This document shows positions 43,001 through 55,491 of a stretch of DNA of 64,000 nt, piece after piece. This DNA is from Pelargonium nanum (Eukaryota; Streptophyta; Magnoliopsida; Geraniales; Geraniaceae), in the NCBI GenBank assembly GCA_036897485.1, contig JAYMTF010000040.1:1-64000 (forward strand). Direction: 5' to 3'. Positions within the stretch are counted from its first letter, which is position 1; every line of letters starts with the position of its first letter. The position numbers were made by a program, and so were the translations under genes. The notes below the pieces were generated by a model. It ran no database searches. It saw nothing but the letters and a program-made list of their open reading frames with translations, and was not told where the DNA came from.

Positions 43001-43884
43001 ATCAATTCAATACCAATAATTGATTTTCTCAGCTACCAAACAGAGCCGCATGCCATCAGAAAGCACAAACTAACACACTAATCACAGACGGAGAGAAACA
43101 AAATCATGTTCAGTGTTCTCGATGTGTACAGAAAATGTAATTCAACCTGAGCTAAGTTCAAGCTTCAATTTCTCCAGAAACTAAATTTAAGGGAGAGAAA
43201 AATAAAATCAAAACAAATAATTCATTTTCTCAGCTACCAAACAGAGCCGCGGGCCATCAGAAAGCACAGACTAACACATTTTTTCACTAACATTCAGCGT
43301 AACAATCTAAAATTGAGCTCCGAATCCACCAATTCAAAAATAAATGTGAAAAATATACAGCAAAAAACAAACTATTAGAGAAAATTTACCCGAAAACTGG
43401 ATTTACTGTCGTCGACCACAGCCTGAAATCGGTCCAGAAGAGCCTTCACCATCTCCGTTCGGTTCAGAATCAACGAAACCAACAAAAACCTCGCATAGAA
43501 CCTCAGCTCCTTGAACCTCACACCAAGATCCCTGACCTTAGACCCCTCAAAATACCTCCTGCTCAGAATCGCCTCGTAGAAGACGTACGCCTCCACCAGA
43601 AACCTAGTCTCGCTGGTCCTCATGTACTGGCCGAAGTAGAGCTGGCCGATCCGGCTCGCGATCTCGCCTATTTCCCAGCGGTTCAGGCCGCTATCCACCA
43701 GCTTGGACCGGTTCTCCTGCTGGTACTTCCACAACCGCATATACGCCTTGAAAACCTTCTGAAAGTACTGCTGGCTCGGAACTCGTCCGTACGCCGGCAA
43801 GTCCCTCACTCTCGCGAACTTCCGGTCCGCTCCTTCTACCAGCGCCCGGAAGGTTCGCGAAACCGCTTCGTTCTCCGAGGACAT
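37029..43884 (-). CDS. SCAI / UPF0682 family protein
   Basis: Nine exons: 43390..43884, 40635..40841, 40284..40526, 39454..39580, 39163..39354, 38902..38993, 38066..38245, 37844..37980 and 37029..37206. The sum is 1851 bp and 616 aa. The start MSSENEAVSRTFRALVEGAD, then FGQYMRTSETRFLVEAYVFYEAILSRRYF, IDSDNSHAFK-VLHGAERGE and the end RFIFCRSVLSAF match plant DUF3550/UPF0682 proteins, homologues of animal SCAI. Animal SCAI is a nuclear cofactor linked to MRTF signalling and DNA repair; the plant role is unclear. A Ser/Gly-rich linker of about 60 residues lies in exon 5. Intron 6 starts with GC rather than GT: exon 6 ends TTCAAG before GCAGGT, and only this keeps the conserved HAFKVLHGAERGE. Introns 1, 3, 6 and 8 carry repeats or miniature elements. 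Confidence 0.9.
37291..37711. mobile_element. Inverted-repeat miniature element in SCAI intron 8
   Basis: The left end GGATTAACTACCATTTTCTT and the right end AAAATGGTAGTTAATCC are complementary over about 17 bp. The interior has the phrases ATATGGTCCCTCAAATGTTA and TTGAGGGACCATATTAGCAT, themselves complementary, so the whole piece can fold. It is non-coding. I could not define a target duplication, so the superfamily is open. Confidence 0.65.
38582..38788. mobile_element. Stowaway-like (Tc1/mariner) MITE in SCAI intron 6
   Basis: The left end CACTCCGTCC and the reversed right end CTCCCTCCCAAAAC match the Stowaway consensus CTCCCTCCGT. A TA dinucleotide flanks each side (38580..38581 and 38789..38790). 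It is 207 bp and non-coding. Confidence 0.7.
39676..39754. mobile_element. Stowaway-like fragment in SCAI intron 3
   Basis: The stretch GACACTTATTTTGGGACAAA and GGACACTTATTTTGGGCGGA ends in CGGAGTGAG followed by TA. This is the right half of a Stowaway-type element. The left end is missing. Confidence 0.55.
42173..43370. repeat. Four-copy tandem repeat, about 335-bp unit, in SCAI intron 1
   Basis: Units begin near 42173, 42514, 42848 and 43080 with variants of AGAAGCAACAGCGACCTGA or the adjoining ATCACAGACAGAGAGAAACA. Each holds AGTGTACAGAAAATGTAATT, TTTTCTCAGCTACCAAACAG and GAGCTCCGAATCCACCAATT in the same order. Unit 3 is shortened and runs straight into unit 4, which lacks the opening part. 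The units differ by a few percent, so the array is not brand new. No coding frame runs through it. Confidence 0.85.
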
Positions 43885-44400
43885 GCCGCACGAAAATTAC
43901 ACACAAAAGTAGCGTCTCCGGTTAGATTTCCCGGCGGCGGTGAGCCGCGACGGTCATCGGAAAATGTGAATCAGTCGGAGAGAAGTAAAGTGGACTTTTC
44001 TTTTTTAGTTGTTGTGAGCTGTGGCTTTATGGTGTCATCTGATCACAACAATATTCGGTTACTCTTTTTTTCGGATTTATTTTTCGGGTAATGTCATTAG
44101 GTACCCCTGAATTTATGTTAATTGTAACTTTATCCCCCAAATTAGTTATAATTTAGCTTACCATCCTGACATATGGTACGATCAGTTTCCTACAGTCGCA
44201 TGGAGTTGGCAAATCGGATTTTGAAACGCCATTACATAAACAAAAATGTCATGTCCGCACGCCATGTCAACATACGAGTTCGCTTCCCAAAATGATTGGG
44301 ACAATTATGTTTTTTTTTTTAATTTATGTTCTGGCTTTTATTTTTCAAAATTTTAACCCTTAGAATGGTTATTGAAAAAAATATTTTTGATACATATTGT

Positions 44401-44673
44401 TAGAGGTGATAGATTGAGTTTTGGGTCAGATTTTTCGAATATTTATTGAAAAGGTCTAACCATAATCTACCTGAATGTGATCCAGGTTGTGTATTTTAGA
44501 CTAAAAATTCGACTCAAATTTTACAAGTAATAAAATGGTGGGTTTGTCCGGCCCAACATACAATTTCCTCAAGATGAGCTTGACCTTACTTGGAAAAAAA
44601 TTCGAGGTACATTTTAAGCAAAAATGTGGATTAGTTTTTAGATGTTGCGGATTCAAATTCATAATTTCACCTA
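44401..44673. mobile_element. hAT-like MITE relic
   Basis: The left end TAGAGGTGATAGATTGAGTT and the reversed right end TAGGTGAAATTATGAATTTG form a partial inverted repeat. The interior keeps AAAAGGTCTAACC and a GTCCGGCCCAACATACAATT block like the other family members. Confidence 0.5.
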
Positions 44674-45717
44674 CATTGCTACAATCATTTTCACATTATC
44701 AAATCATTAAGTATATATATACGCACATGTAACGTTTACAAACCGAAAAATAGATGTATACGAATATGTATTTTTATTATTTAAATTACCCGAAGCGACC
44801 TTAATTTTGATGGTTTGAATAACTCTATTGCTAATAAGTGAAGTTTCTCTCAAATTTTTGTTATTTGACGGTAATAAATCGAGTACAATGCATAACATGA
44901 GGCAAATAAAACAAAAGAGACTAGTTCAAGGTTAAAAAAATTTATGAACTAAATTTGAAGAAAAAAGAGAGCAAGATTATTGATTTTTAGTGTCGCCTCA
45001 TCCGCTAACGTGGCATACTAACATGACGGTAATAAACCGATTCTATCAGGTGTTAGGAGTAAACTGAAAACTTAACTAGTTTAGGGGCTAAAATCACTTA
45101 AAACCCTAATTAAAGGTCAAAACTAAAATAAATTTAAATTCGGGGTACTAAACTATTTTACCATATTTATTCACTGAATTCACGGTAAGTACTCGTGGCG
45201 GCGGTGACGGAAGAAAATAGCGGGTGACGGGTAATGATATCTTGTAGTTAAGAGGTTTGTTTGCGTTAGTTATTAACCGTTAGATATGATTGTGGGAGAT
45301 GTGATTACAATCGGACGGTGGGATTGTAAAGAGGTGTACGTGATTGCGTCTTCTCTGTCACAGGGTGTATAGATAGTGTAGATTTTGCAGTGGTGCCCAC
45401 AATTTTTATGTAATTTGTATTTTTCGTATATGTCCAAAATGTTAGTTTTATTGTACCCTTTGCTATATTACTTATAATTTCACGAGTGTAGTTGTCTCGA
45501 AAATGAAATGAAATTGACATATATTACATAAAAATATTATTATTTTTCTTTTCCTAAAAAAATTATTTTTCTTAATATTTTTTAAAAATTGCTTGAATAA
45601 TTTGGTTAATCTCATTAATTAGACGAGTAAAATTTGTGAATTTGGGCAATTCAATCCAATTAAACCCACAAATTTCACTTATAGTATAAAATTGGTTAAC
45701 CGAAATTTTCGTCTGAT

Positions 45718-45990
45718 AAATTGTGTCACATAAGAACAGTGGTCGGTATATGTCTTACGTTGAGCGCTAAACAAGTAGCTTGCATGTCTTATATATAAAC
45801 TACGTCACAGAAAAATGGTCCTCGGTATGTTTTACGTGGGCACAAAACTAGTGGTTAGTGTGTCTTTTAAATTATGTCACATAATAATAGCATTTGGTTT
45901 ATTTCATAATTAAACCAACGTCACAAAATAGCAGTTGGCGCAAATAATGTTTAGCATGTCTTATAAACTATGACCCGGAAAACGTATATC
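45718..45990. repeat. Diverged tandem repeat, about 80-85 bp unit
   Basis: Variants of AACTATGTCACATAANAACAGTGGTCGG recur near 45722, 45802, 45886 and 45928, separated by GTATGTCTTA-like and CAAACTAGTGG-like words. Spacing is irregular and the copies are old. Confidence 0.5.
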
Positions 45991-46987
45991 CCACGATTTG
46001 TGATCTGAAAATGATTATTATGAACCATTGCGTCGTCTTCTATAAGATAATTTGTTATTCATTTAAATTTAATTTAAGATCGCAAATATTATATATAGCT
46101 TATTAAATCTTTATACAAAGTTTCCATTCGAAAAAAATCTTTATACAAAATTTAAAACAAATAACTATCGTTTTTTAAACTATTTTCCAACTAAAAAAAA
46201 GATCATGGGATCTTCCTAGTAAAATGGAAACCCATGTTCCAACCCAAAATAATGTAGATATAGTTTTGTATTATTATTTATTTTAGAAGGTTTTGTATTA
46301 TTATTTGACTACTAACAAAATATCACTTAGTAAAATATATATTAAATATTAAATTGAATTGTGAATATTTTATTATAGCTTTTAATTTTGTTTTAAGGTT
46401 GCTAATTTTCGTACACAAAATTCACACTATAAATGAAATTGAACATGTAATTAATTAATGCAACTTGATTGGATAAATAATATTTTTCACTCTACAACTA
46501 GCTAGAAAGACCTAATATTTTGGAATTGTTGTTACTGTTAGTTGAGAAAAATAGAAAATGCACATCAAAATAGTTTACTATTTTCTATGAAGGGTCGTTG
46601 GTCTCAGTTGACAATAGCAACTAAGAAAATTGATAGCTGGTACTTGGAATATTGTGGCTGTCCTCAATATATTAATTATTATTATTGTTACATATAATTA
46701 TAAATATGATTGATACTACTTAAAAAATTATAATTGTGACCAACCTCTAAGTAGTTGACACGTGGTGCTCGAACACCACGTACACCGCGCAAACAATTTA
46801 TGTGTGATGCACTAATCGGCTTACAATCAAATGCTCGAAATCGATTTATAAGACTCTGTCTCGCAAGACTCTAAACTCGTAACATTTGTAAGACAACTAC
46901 CTTAACATGCGGACAATACGACTACACAATCTAGAATGCCAATTTGACCTGATTAGTCAAAGAGGTGCATCTACAGTGATCAAGGAA

Positions 46988-47187
46988 AGAGCTAACAATT
47001 TGATTTTGGGGCGTCGAACTTTCTTATTTCAGTTTGAAATGCATGATCAAAATCTTATTCGAAAAGGCTGCGGGTTAGTCGTGTGACCCGACTTGAAATC
47101 TAATTAAGTCTATTTTATGCAATATGAACCGACAAATAATGTGCATGTAATTTTGTGTGCCTACATTTCGGATCCAAATTACATTCC
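46988..47187. mobile_element. hAT-like MITE relic
   Basis: It starts AGAGCTAACAATTTGATTTT and ends near TTTCGGATCCAAATTACATT. It holds the family block AATTAAGTCTATTTTATGCA and a TGTGACCCGACTTGAAATCT stretch. Confidence 0.5.
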
Positions 47188-49085
47188 TACCTTTATATTA
47201 AAATAATTGTATTAAAATGATAATAATTTTCTCATACACATGATCTGGCAAATAAGCACGTCGCAATCATGATTATAAATTACTTTTGAAAAATTGCACA
47301 TGATATTTTGAATCTTTATCAATTTGTTAATTAATCTCAAACAAACATTCACTTATTATTTTAACATTGAATATAAATATATATAATTGGAATATACAGG
47401 TTTGGACCAGAGTACTTTATGTTCATATTAATTAATTTATATATATATATATATATAATTGAATAATTATCGACCCCACTTATTATTATTACTATTTTTT
47501 TAATTATTCACATTGTGAGGCAAATACAGTAGAAAGAAGCGAACAAAAATCGATTAAAATTTGTGGATATGAATTTTATTTTTTTTACTTGTTATTTGGT
47601 TGAGCAACTTAATATGTTAAACCATGGAAAATATGACATTTTATCCATTAACTTTTTTTTTATTGGCAAAATAAAAAAAATCAACTATCCATTAACTATT
47701 TATTTTGTTTTGAATTAGTATTCAATTTGATTTTTAATCAAAATCTGAATTAAATTATGTTTCAATTTGGTCAACAATCATGTGACGATTAAATTAAACA
47801 AAATTTATGAATGAAACGTATGTTTAATTGAGAAACTAAATTTGACCAACTTGACTTTGACTGGGTGACCATGCCCATCGTTTGAAGGGCGGTTTTGCCA
47901 TATTAACATTTAAAAATAAATTGTTTTATCGGTTACACAATATTATGTCTTTAACTTGTTAAAAACTATTATTTATTCATAAAACATTATTCAACCGTCA
48001 TATCTAATAAGAGTTGAATCAACTTGGGTCATGATCACTTTTTCATGTTGTCTTGGCATATTCAAGATCCCAATTTTCGTCCTGACTTCGATTTTACAAA
48101 TACTCAAAAAATAAAAATTAACATCTTTAAATGCGTTGACACGTCCTGAAAACAAGCGTCCATTCTCATCAAATGTAAATAATAAATTAATATTGACACA
48201 TTGACTATGATGTTTTCAGTATCATCAAACTAAAAGCAATAATTAACCACTTTGTTATTTTGTTCTCATGCAAAATTTAATACACATGCATGGATACAAA
48301 ATTTTGATTGTTGCTGCATCCCAATCAAAGACTTATCATTAAACATGATATTGCTAAAAATACAGCAAACACATTGTTCTTTAGTCACATTATATTATTA
48401 TATGCACCAATGCAAAATCACAATTAATTAGTTACTAATTAAGAGTACTTAACTACTAAATGGAGGGTCACTTGAGTTTCACTCAATATATACTCATTGT
48501 TTACAACATTGTTTTATGCTCACAAACAAGAAATAACTAAGAAAATATCAACAAATATTGTTGTCTTTGCTATGTTTTTGAACTCATCGAACGTACAAGA
48601 TCGACGAATATTAGGTTGAATGCAATTGATGAAAGTAAATTATGATTAAGAATGGATGTATTTGAAATGAGCTAAAACTCAGTTAGTACTTTCAAAACAA
48701 ACATGCAATCAATAATCATTTCTTTGTTGGAATATGGTAATATTAATTTATCTTTGGTTCGAGTTGTATAATTTTTTATTATTTATTATTCAATTTAATA
48801 GTTTGGAATTTTATTTTTTGGGACAATAGAAAATGTAGTGTCTTTCTATGTATCTTGTTATTTCATTCAGTTTTAATCGTATTCTTCTCATATTTCTTCA
48901 TCTCTCTTCTGCCCACGGGTAGAGTCGTGATAGATTTACACGCAATTGAACTCCCTCATACTTCTATACATTTAAACTGTAATGGGTTAATCTCAATCTT
49001 TCTTCTCTCCTCTTTCTTTTGTTCACATGCAAAGTCATAATAGATTTACACACAGTAGATACTAAATAGATTAATCCTATAAGTA

Positions 49086-49200
49086 AGACTGACAATTTAG
49101 ACTTGAACTCGCATGAACCCGACACAAACCCCAATCAATATGAAACTCATCCAAGTTCGGTTCTGGGTTCAAAAACCCGACATTAAATTTGTCAACTCTA
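49086..49200. mobile_element. hAT-like MITE relic, short
   Basis: AAGACTGACAATTTAGACTT on the left and AAATTTGTCAACTCTA on the right form an inverted pair. Only about 115 bp remain, including AACCCGACACAAACC. Confidence 0.5.
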
Positions 49201-51970
49201 ATCTTAGCCTTTTCTTGGGTCATCTGAAAAAAAGAAACTTGCTCTATCAATAATAGACATGCACCATATATAAATTGCACATTGGCATTGGATCTGAAAT
49301 TATTGGATGCCTTTTTTTTCCAAATGTTCCCATAGCTAATTCAGTTGACTTACAAAAAGGCAATAATGAAAAAAGAAGCTTGCAATCCATGAAGATGACA
49401 AAACAAAAAGAAGATGTTTCATGTCAATTACAAAAAATAATTCACTCTCTCCATCTCTGTACTTGGCACTGTGAAAGATCAAATCTGCAATAAAATATGT
49501 CACTTTTTGTATTTTTAGGACATATTTGTCTACAAAACATTTTTCCAATAATGCAATTTATGTCATGAAAATGGTCCCTCAGACATGGTTGGTTCAATAA
49601 ATATTATATAAGAGGTAATGAGGGAGTAGTTGGATGTTTATTGTCTGAATGTTATTGTCATTACATTGCAATTTGTGTAAATTTGACACATATATAATAT
49701 AAGTCGGATTTGTAAATGTGTTGAATCAGACAGCGGAAATTTGAAAAAAAAAATCGATTTAATCTTTGAATTTTCGTAGACGTTTAAATAAAATATACAT
49801 GCACCCAAACATCTAGTAACACATGACATTTAGATATATTTTCTTAATTAAATGTAGGTGAATATTATTCTAATATTATTTCTTTCACAATGTTATCATT
49901 TTTTAATGCACATTTTGGGCAAAAAAAAAATCATGATTGTGATGAGTTTGATTGTCTGATTAATGTTATTTTCATGACCAACCAATATGTGTAAAATTGA
50001 TATATATATATATATATATATAGGTTGAATTTGTAAATATGTTGTCTGTCAAGGCTACAGATTGAAATTTGAATGTTTTTTTTTTTTTTTTGTGTGTGTG
50101 TAATAAATTTTATCATCTTTTAGAGCATAAGGTTTGTGTTGTATTGCAACTTCATCTTTTGCCAAATTCAATGGGAAGTCATTTTCTTTTTAGCTTTATT
50201 AGGTGGAAACTTTTTATACTTGCCATGGTCATTGTTTCCTTTGTCTTGGACATTTTCCTACTTCCACCATGCAAGGATTGTGGCCATTAATGTGACATGG
50301 GTTTCATAATTGTTTTGTGAATTGATATCGAACTTTACGCGTGCTTTGTTAGAGATACATTTTTATTATTTTTCGTAAACAAGTTGAGCAACAAGACGAG
50401 ACACTAAATATAGTTTAACAGCATCGTCCATATGCAATTTAAAATGCTGAATAGCAAAAATGGATGGTCATCAACTACATATTAGAAGAAAAAAAAAAAA
50501 CAAAGAGACGATTGTTCCTGGCTTTGAGATTTTGAATTTGATGCAAGTGAGGAAGTATTGTTGGGCCTCAAAATTGATGTCAATGGATTTAGGTTGGAGT
50601 TCACACAGATCAAAGAAAACAATTGAATGAACAATAGCACAAGGCCTTGTTGTGTGACTAGCTTGTTCGGAGGACATTTTGGTCATTTTCATTTCGAGGT
50701 TGTTTCGTGTTTTAACTGTCATTTATTAATAGAAGTTGCGTCAGAATCTCTATCTCTGCCAAATTAACCACAAAATCAGTTTAACCAAATGCTAATTTTT
50801 GTTGTTGGAAGAAACTAAGAATGGAAGGAAAAACACTCTTATGTGAAAATTGACATCTTATGATGACTTAATTGACAAGTAAATAGCTCCCACCAATGAG
50901 AAAATGGTTTGGGAAAGTGGCAAAAGAGAAGGCTCATGTAGTATTTGAAAAACAAAAGCAACAAAAAGAATCCAATGGACACCAAGGGAAGTGGCATGGC
51001 TTTCAGTGTCTATTGAGAATCTTCTAAAGCATCATCATCCATTTGAGAGTCAAATTAAAGAAGGTGCATGAAAGGATCAACCTTGGTGCAAAGAGAAGGA
51101 GCTAATGATGAAGAAGAGAATGAATGGAGCTTTTAATAAAGGTTTTTAGATTGTGTGTGTTTTGAATAGTGTTTTTGAAATGTGATATTGTTTCAAGTTT
51201 CAAGGCTCTTTCAAATTCAATGGTTGTGGCCTTGTGGGGCTTGTGGCCCAAGAAGTCCACTATGGTTGTACACACTTACATTGAAAAAATAGGGAATTTG
51301 GTCATAGACATGGATTTGAGGGTGTTGATAGAAGAAAGTTGGAGCTAGAGCTGAAAATGTAGACTTGAATCTGTTGGCATTCGAAACTCGATTCAATATT
51401 TTGTGGGTTTGGATCAGATAAATAGATCCGACTAATTTTGTGGATACAAATAAGATAAAATAGACTTGATTATTTTTTCCCCTATTTTATCACAGTACTT
51501 ATAGTGGATATCCCACTTTTCATGACTTCATGTTAACCTTTTTGCTTAATATTAAAATTATGATTAAAATGTCAATTGTATACTTAATATAAGTTTGTTA
51601 TTCTTACTTGAATAAACACCAATAAACTTTTATTTTGGGGACATATAATCTAAAACACTACTCTTTTTAATAAAAGTATTTCCTAACCCACAAAATTGTA
51701 TTAAAATATAATTGGGATTTGATGTTCCATTTATTGGCACAAATTTATTAAAATTTTTAAATCAAAATTAGCATATATATTATTAACAACAGTTTCTTAA
51801 ATAGACATGAAAAATACAACACTACTCATTTCCATATTAAAAATACAAGATTAACTTGAGCATGCATAGAGACAGAAACACAACATAATGAGCAACAAAA
51901 CATAATTTATTATACGAGCATTGCCTTTCGCAATGTTTCTAACTCGAGTGCAATATTCTTCATTGTCCCG

Positions 51971-52225
51971 TCATTGCTTTCCCTTTTCTTTTTTGGTAGT
52001 AAGAACTTGTTCCGAATCCTGATTATGAGTTACCGGATACAATTTATCGGGAATAACATATTGCGGTTGCATACCTTCCATCTCCCACAACAAAACGTGC
52101 AACTTAAAACGTCTCCACATCGCTTTGAATAGCTTTGCAGGCCATGCGTAAGAAGCTTTTAATATAGTTCCAATCAGCTTGCGCAAACTCATGACTACGT
52201 CGTTACATAAATGTGCACAAGACAC
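51971..52225 (-). other. Short frame with one copy of the 35-residue repeat, possible exon
   Basis: The frame of 84 codons contains VVMSLRKLIGTILK followed by AWPAKLFKAMWRRFKL. This matches the repeats of the frame at 52983..53378 on the same strand, about 0.75 kb upstream. It then runs into a unique tail ending TTKKEKGKQ. It could be a downstream exon or a second dead or living copy. I do not recognise the family and could not find a convincing splice connection. Confidence 0.3.
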
Positions 52226-52982
52226 TACAACACATGCATTTGCTACTTACTTTTTTTCTTTATAAATATACTTACCTTATATTCGAAGAGAATTTGTTGT
52301 AGGTGAACTCATTTAGAGTTCGTAGTTTTTGCGACATGTAAAGTGAATGATCACTACATTTCGTTGCCTCCTCGTAGATAATTTTATTTTCTCTCAGTTA
52401 TAGTTGGTAGAATTGAATAAAATATACGTGACTTTGAAAATAAAATTAACAAATAAAAACACAAAGAGTGAGGGAATACAAATATTACTGAAAATTAAAG
52501 AAAAATATAAAGTTGATTTCCAAAATGTTAGCCAAACGCTTAAATTAAGATTCTTAATCAACATGTTAAAAAAAAACTCGTTAGTCAACAAAAAGTTATA
52601 AATGAACATTTTTTTTAACGTAATATATGAATGAACCTTAATGTACAAGAAATTATTATTTTAAAAGTAAGTTGCATATTTTTAGTGAGAATGTGAATGA
52701 AACTCATAGATTGTTTGTGAATAATTTTTGTGAAATGAAGTGATAATGTGATTATTATCACCAACACCAATTATATTTTATTGACATATGTGACCTAATC
52801 GAATTTTGCATAACTAGTAGTAATTAATTTCAATTTTATCTTATGATAATATTAACAGAAAAATACTTCATTTTATGTATCATAACAATTCAATTTAGCA
52901 TAACCTGAATACATTCGTTATTTTGAAGAAATACATCAATGCCTTTTCATTTACTAGAATGAAACTTGAACCAAAAGCGTCT

Positions 52983-53378
52983 CTAAATCATCTTGAACAA
53001 CTTGGCATGCCACCTTCTAGCAACATGCGATATAGTTCCGACCAACCTAAGCAAACTCATAAAAGTATTGACAAATTGAACTCGTCTCCAAGTCGCCCAA
53101 AAAGACTTAACAAACCATTTACGAGCAATTTGTAATACGGTTCCAACAAGTCTAAGCGTAGCCACTAACACATTGATGAACTGAAAGCGTCTAGTCCAGA
53201 TCACTCCAAATAATTTAGCAGACTGTACACGAGCAACTTGTGATACATTTCCGACTAGTTTGAGCAAACCCATAAATATACGCATAAACATAAATTGCTT
53301 CCAAAATAATCCGAAAAACTTGAGAAACCATATTCGGAAAACTTGCAATATGGTTCCAATTTGCATAAGAAAATCCAT
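52983..53378 (-). CDS. Unrecognised small protein of four 35-residue repeats
   Basis: The frame of 131 codons is built of about four related units: residues 1-31, 32-67, 68-102 and 103-131. Each has the pattern LLxLVGTxxxVARxWxAKLF followed by WxRRxQF. The units are about 105 bp each in DNA and have diverged while staying in frame. Hydrophobic, Trp- and Arg-rich helices suggest membrane association or amphipathic packing. A good TATA box (TATAAATA, minus strand, 53440..53447) lies 62 bp before the ATG. The stop replaces the Trp expected at that point of the repeat (compare AKLFKAMWRR in the neighbouring frame), so the frame may be shortened. I do not know this family. A non-coding minisatellite is the alternative. 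Confidence 0.35.
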   Translation of the reverse strand: MDFLMQIGTILQVFRIWFLKFFGLFWKQFMFMRIFMGLLKLVGNVSQVARVQSAKLFGVIWTRRFQFINVLVATLRLVGTVLQIARKWFVKSFWATWRRVQFVNTFMSLLRLVGTISHVARRWHAKLFKMI

Positions 53379-55180
53379 AAATTTCTAAAATGTTTGAATT
53401 TGTGAAAACCTCTTTAGTTCATGTCCTTACCATTTTTCCTATTTATAAGCCGATTTTTATTATACTTTTTAAGGTCTAAATGGTAATAGAACGTATTTAT
53501 AATCATTATTTTTGGGACATGCAAGTTGAATGAATGTAATTTGTTGCCATTTTTTTTGTGAACTAGTTATTGTTCAGATGTAATTGGTAAAGTGATTTTA
53601 ATGTGTGTAACAAATAATATGCTAACAATAAAAGAATAACACGAAGAAAATGAGAAAACTGTAGTTTTTATTGTTAAATATTATTCCGTATTTATCAAGA
53701 ATGGGGTAATCGTATTAGAGCTGACAATTTTGGTTTCGTATGGAATTTGTGGATTGGTTTAAAATGTCTATTTCAAATCCCACAAATAAATTGTGTAAGT
53801 GAACGTGGGCTTCTCAATTTGATCAATAAATTCTCTACAGCAAACTCGAAGATTAATTAAATATATGGTATGTAATCGGATCAGATTGGGACTAGATTGT
53901 ACCAAACAGAAAGACTAGAACCAAACCAATATCTAACCGGTACCCGAGCCAAATTTATGTATTTTTTAATAATGATTCTCCATCAAAAGTTGTTACGTCG
54001 CGTTCAAAACCAAATTATAACCAATGAGGCTAAACTAGAGCAATATGGATAGTTTTAAAGCTAAATTAGGGGAAAATATATTCAGATGCCAATTTAAGAC
54101 TAGTTGGGGTTCCATAAAAAATGAAAAAAATGAAAAAATAAAAAACTAGTTGGGGTCAAAATGAAAAAAATAAAAAAACTAGTTGGGGTCAAAATGAAAC
54201 AAATGTTCATTTATTTCACTAAAAGGCCCAAACAAATAAAGAAGGTCACAGCTCGGCTAGATTGAGGCCCATTTTCCAAACAAAAGAGGCCGTGAAGGCC
54301 CAATACTATCCAGCCTTTATTTGTATTTAATATTTATTAGCATTTTTAAAATATTTATTTCATTGTTTATTTAATATATTTTTTTATGATGCATTTTATT
54401 TAGTTGTGTTTGGTAGGTAAACGTGACCCAATTATATCAAACTGATTTATTTTATAACAATAATTTTAAATTAAATTATTTTGCGTAGGATACACTAATT
54501 TCAATTTATTCTCGTTATAAAAACACAACATGTCCTCATCTTATTTTCCACATCTCAACAAATTATAGATATTGATGACCACCTTTCATCTCAACTATGT
54601 ATCAATTTTCTTTAAAAATTGATTAGGCATGAATTATTAATTTTTTTATGATAACAATTATTTGAGGATAATTGACAATTCAGATTTTAGAACAAATTTA
54701 AATTGATAAAGACTAAATCGAATTCTATCAGCAACGGGTGAACAGGTACGTTCGATGGAGTTTTGAACCATTCAGATACGTTCGATAGAGTTTTGAACTT
54801 TACAGTAAACAGGTTGGGATCCCTCCTTTCAAATTAAATTTTAAATTTTAGTGTAAAATGTGCGGATTTCAATCAATTCTGACCCGACATTTTCTTAGGA
54901 CAAATTTGGCTCAACAAAAAAATTGGTTGGAACCATTCTAAGTCATAACACATGTTCACCGAGAGTGAAAAATGTGCACAAACTAAAAAAGCTCTTCTCA
55001 ATTTTTTGACTTAAACACGAGATTTTGAGTATGAAAATCGAACGATATATCATCCAACGAGGCATTGGTAGATATAATTATTTAATTGAATATATTATGT
55101 ATTCATTTAAAAAATGTGAGCCAGTTTCTAGAACGAGCCCGGCCAGGCCGAGTCGACCCGTTTTGGCTTTTTGGTGGCTC
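53379..55180. other. Intergenic before the LMBD2-type gene
   Basis: It contains a MITE-like left end (TAGAGCTGACAATTTTGGTT at 53716), an A-rich triplicated phrase AACTAGTTGGGGTCAAAATG at about 54097..54200, and a short repeat GAACCATTCAGATACGTTCG near 54760. No gene is supported. Confidence 0.5.
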
Positions 55181-55491
55181 AGTGCTCAATGTTCATGTCC
55201 AAAATCGAAAAACTGTCTCGACCCGTAGCTTCCTCAACCAAAACCACCCAACAACGTACACAACAACAACAACAACTCACAAGACTCGCGACGCGTCGCG
55301 CGAAACGCCGAAGAAGAAGAAGAAGCAGAGACCAGCGCGCGAGAGCGAAGGTTCGTGGAGGCGTTGCACGGTGGCGCCGTCGCGCTTCAGCTGAAGAGAA
55401 ATCGCACCGATCCGCGATTTCGATTTCGATCCGCTCGAACCAGAGTTACCAGATCAGCTCCATCACTGTAGATACCGAGAGATAGAGAGAG

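Larger units (their letters stand above)
43885..51970. other. Gene-poor region of about 8 kb
   Basis: I find no supportable gene. Contents seen: the SCAI promoter at the left, MITE relics at 44401..44673, 46988..47187, 49086..49200 and one starting at 51346, a diverged tandem repeat at 45718..45990, a palindrome at 46760..46781, and TA or poly-T tracts (47440..47458, 50000..50022, 50073..50091). A patch at 45180..45380 looks promoter-like (AATCGGACGG, GC-richer) but no gene follows it. Confidence 0.5.

Noticed and set aside
42173-43370. CRISPR-like reading of the repeated blocks
   Set aside because: Units are over 300 bp, diverge throughout and lack short identical repeats with unique spacers. 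It is a plain tandem array in a plant intron.
45180-45380. Promoter-like patch with a GGACGG motif, as a hidden gene start
   Set aside because: No coding frame, splice signal or TATA follows on either strand. It is kept only as a remark.
47440-50091. TA, poly-A and poly-T tracts as possible retroposon tails
   Set aside because: No adjoining LINE or SINE body was seen. They are better taken as simple-sequence DNA.
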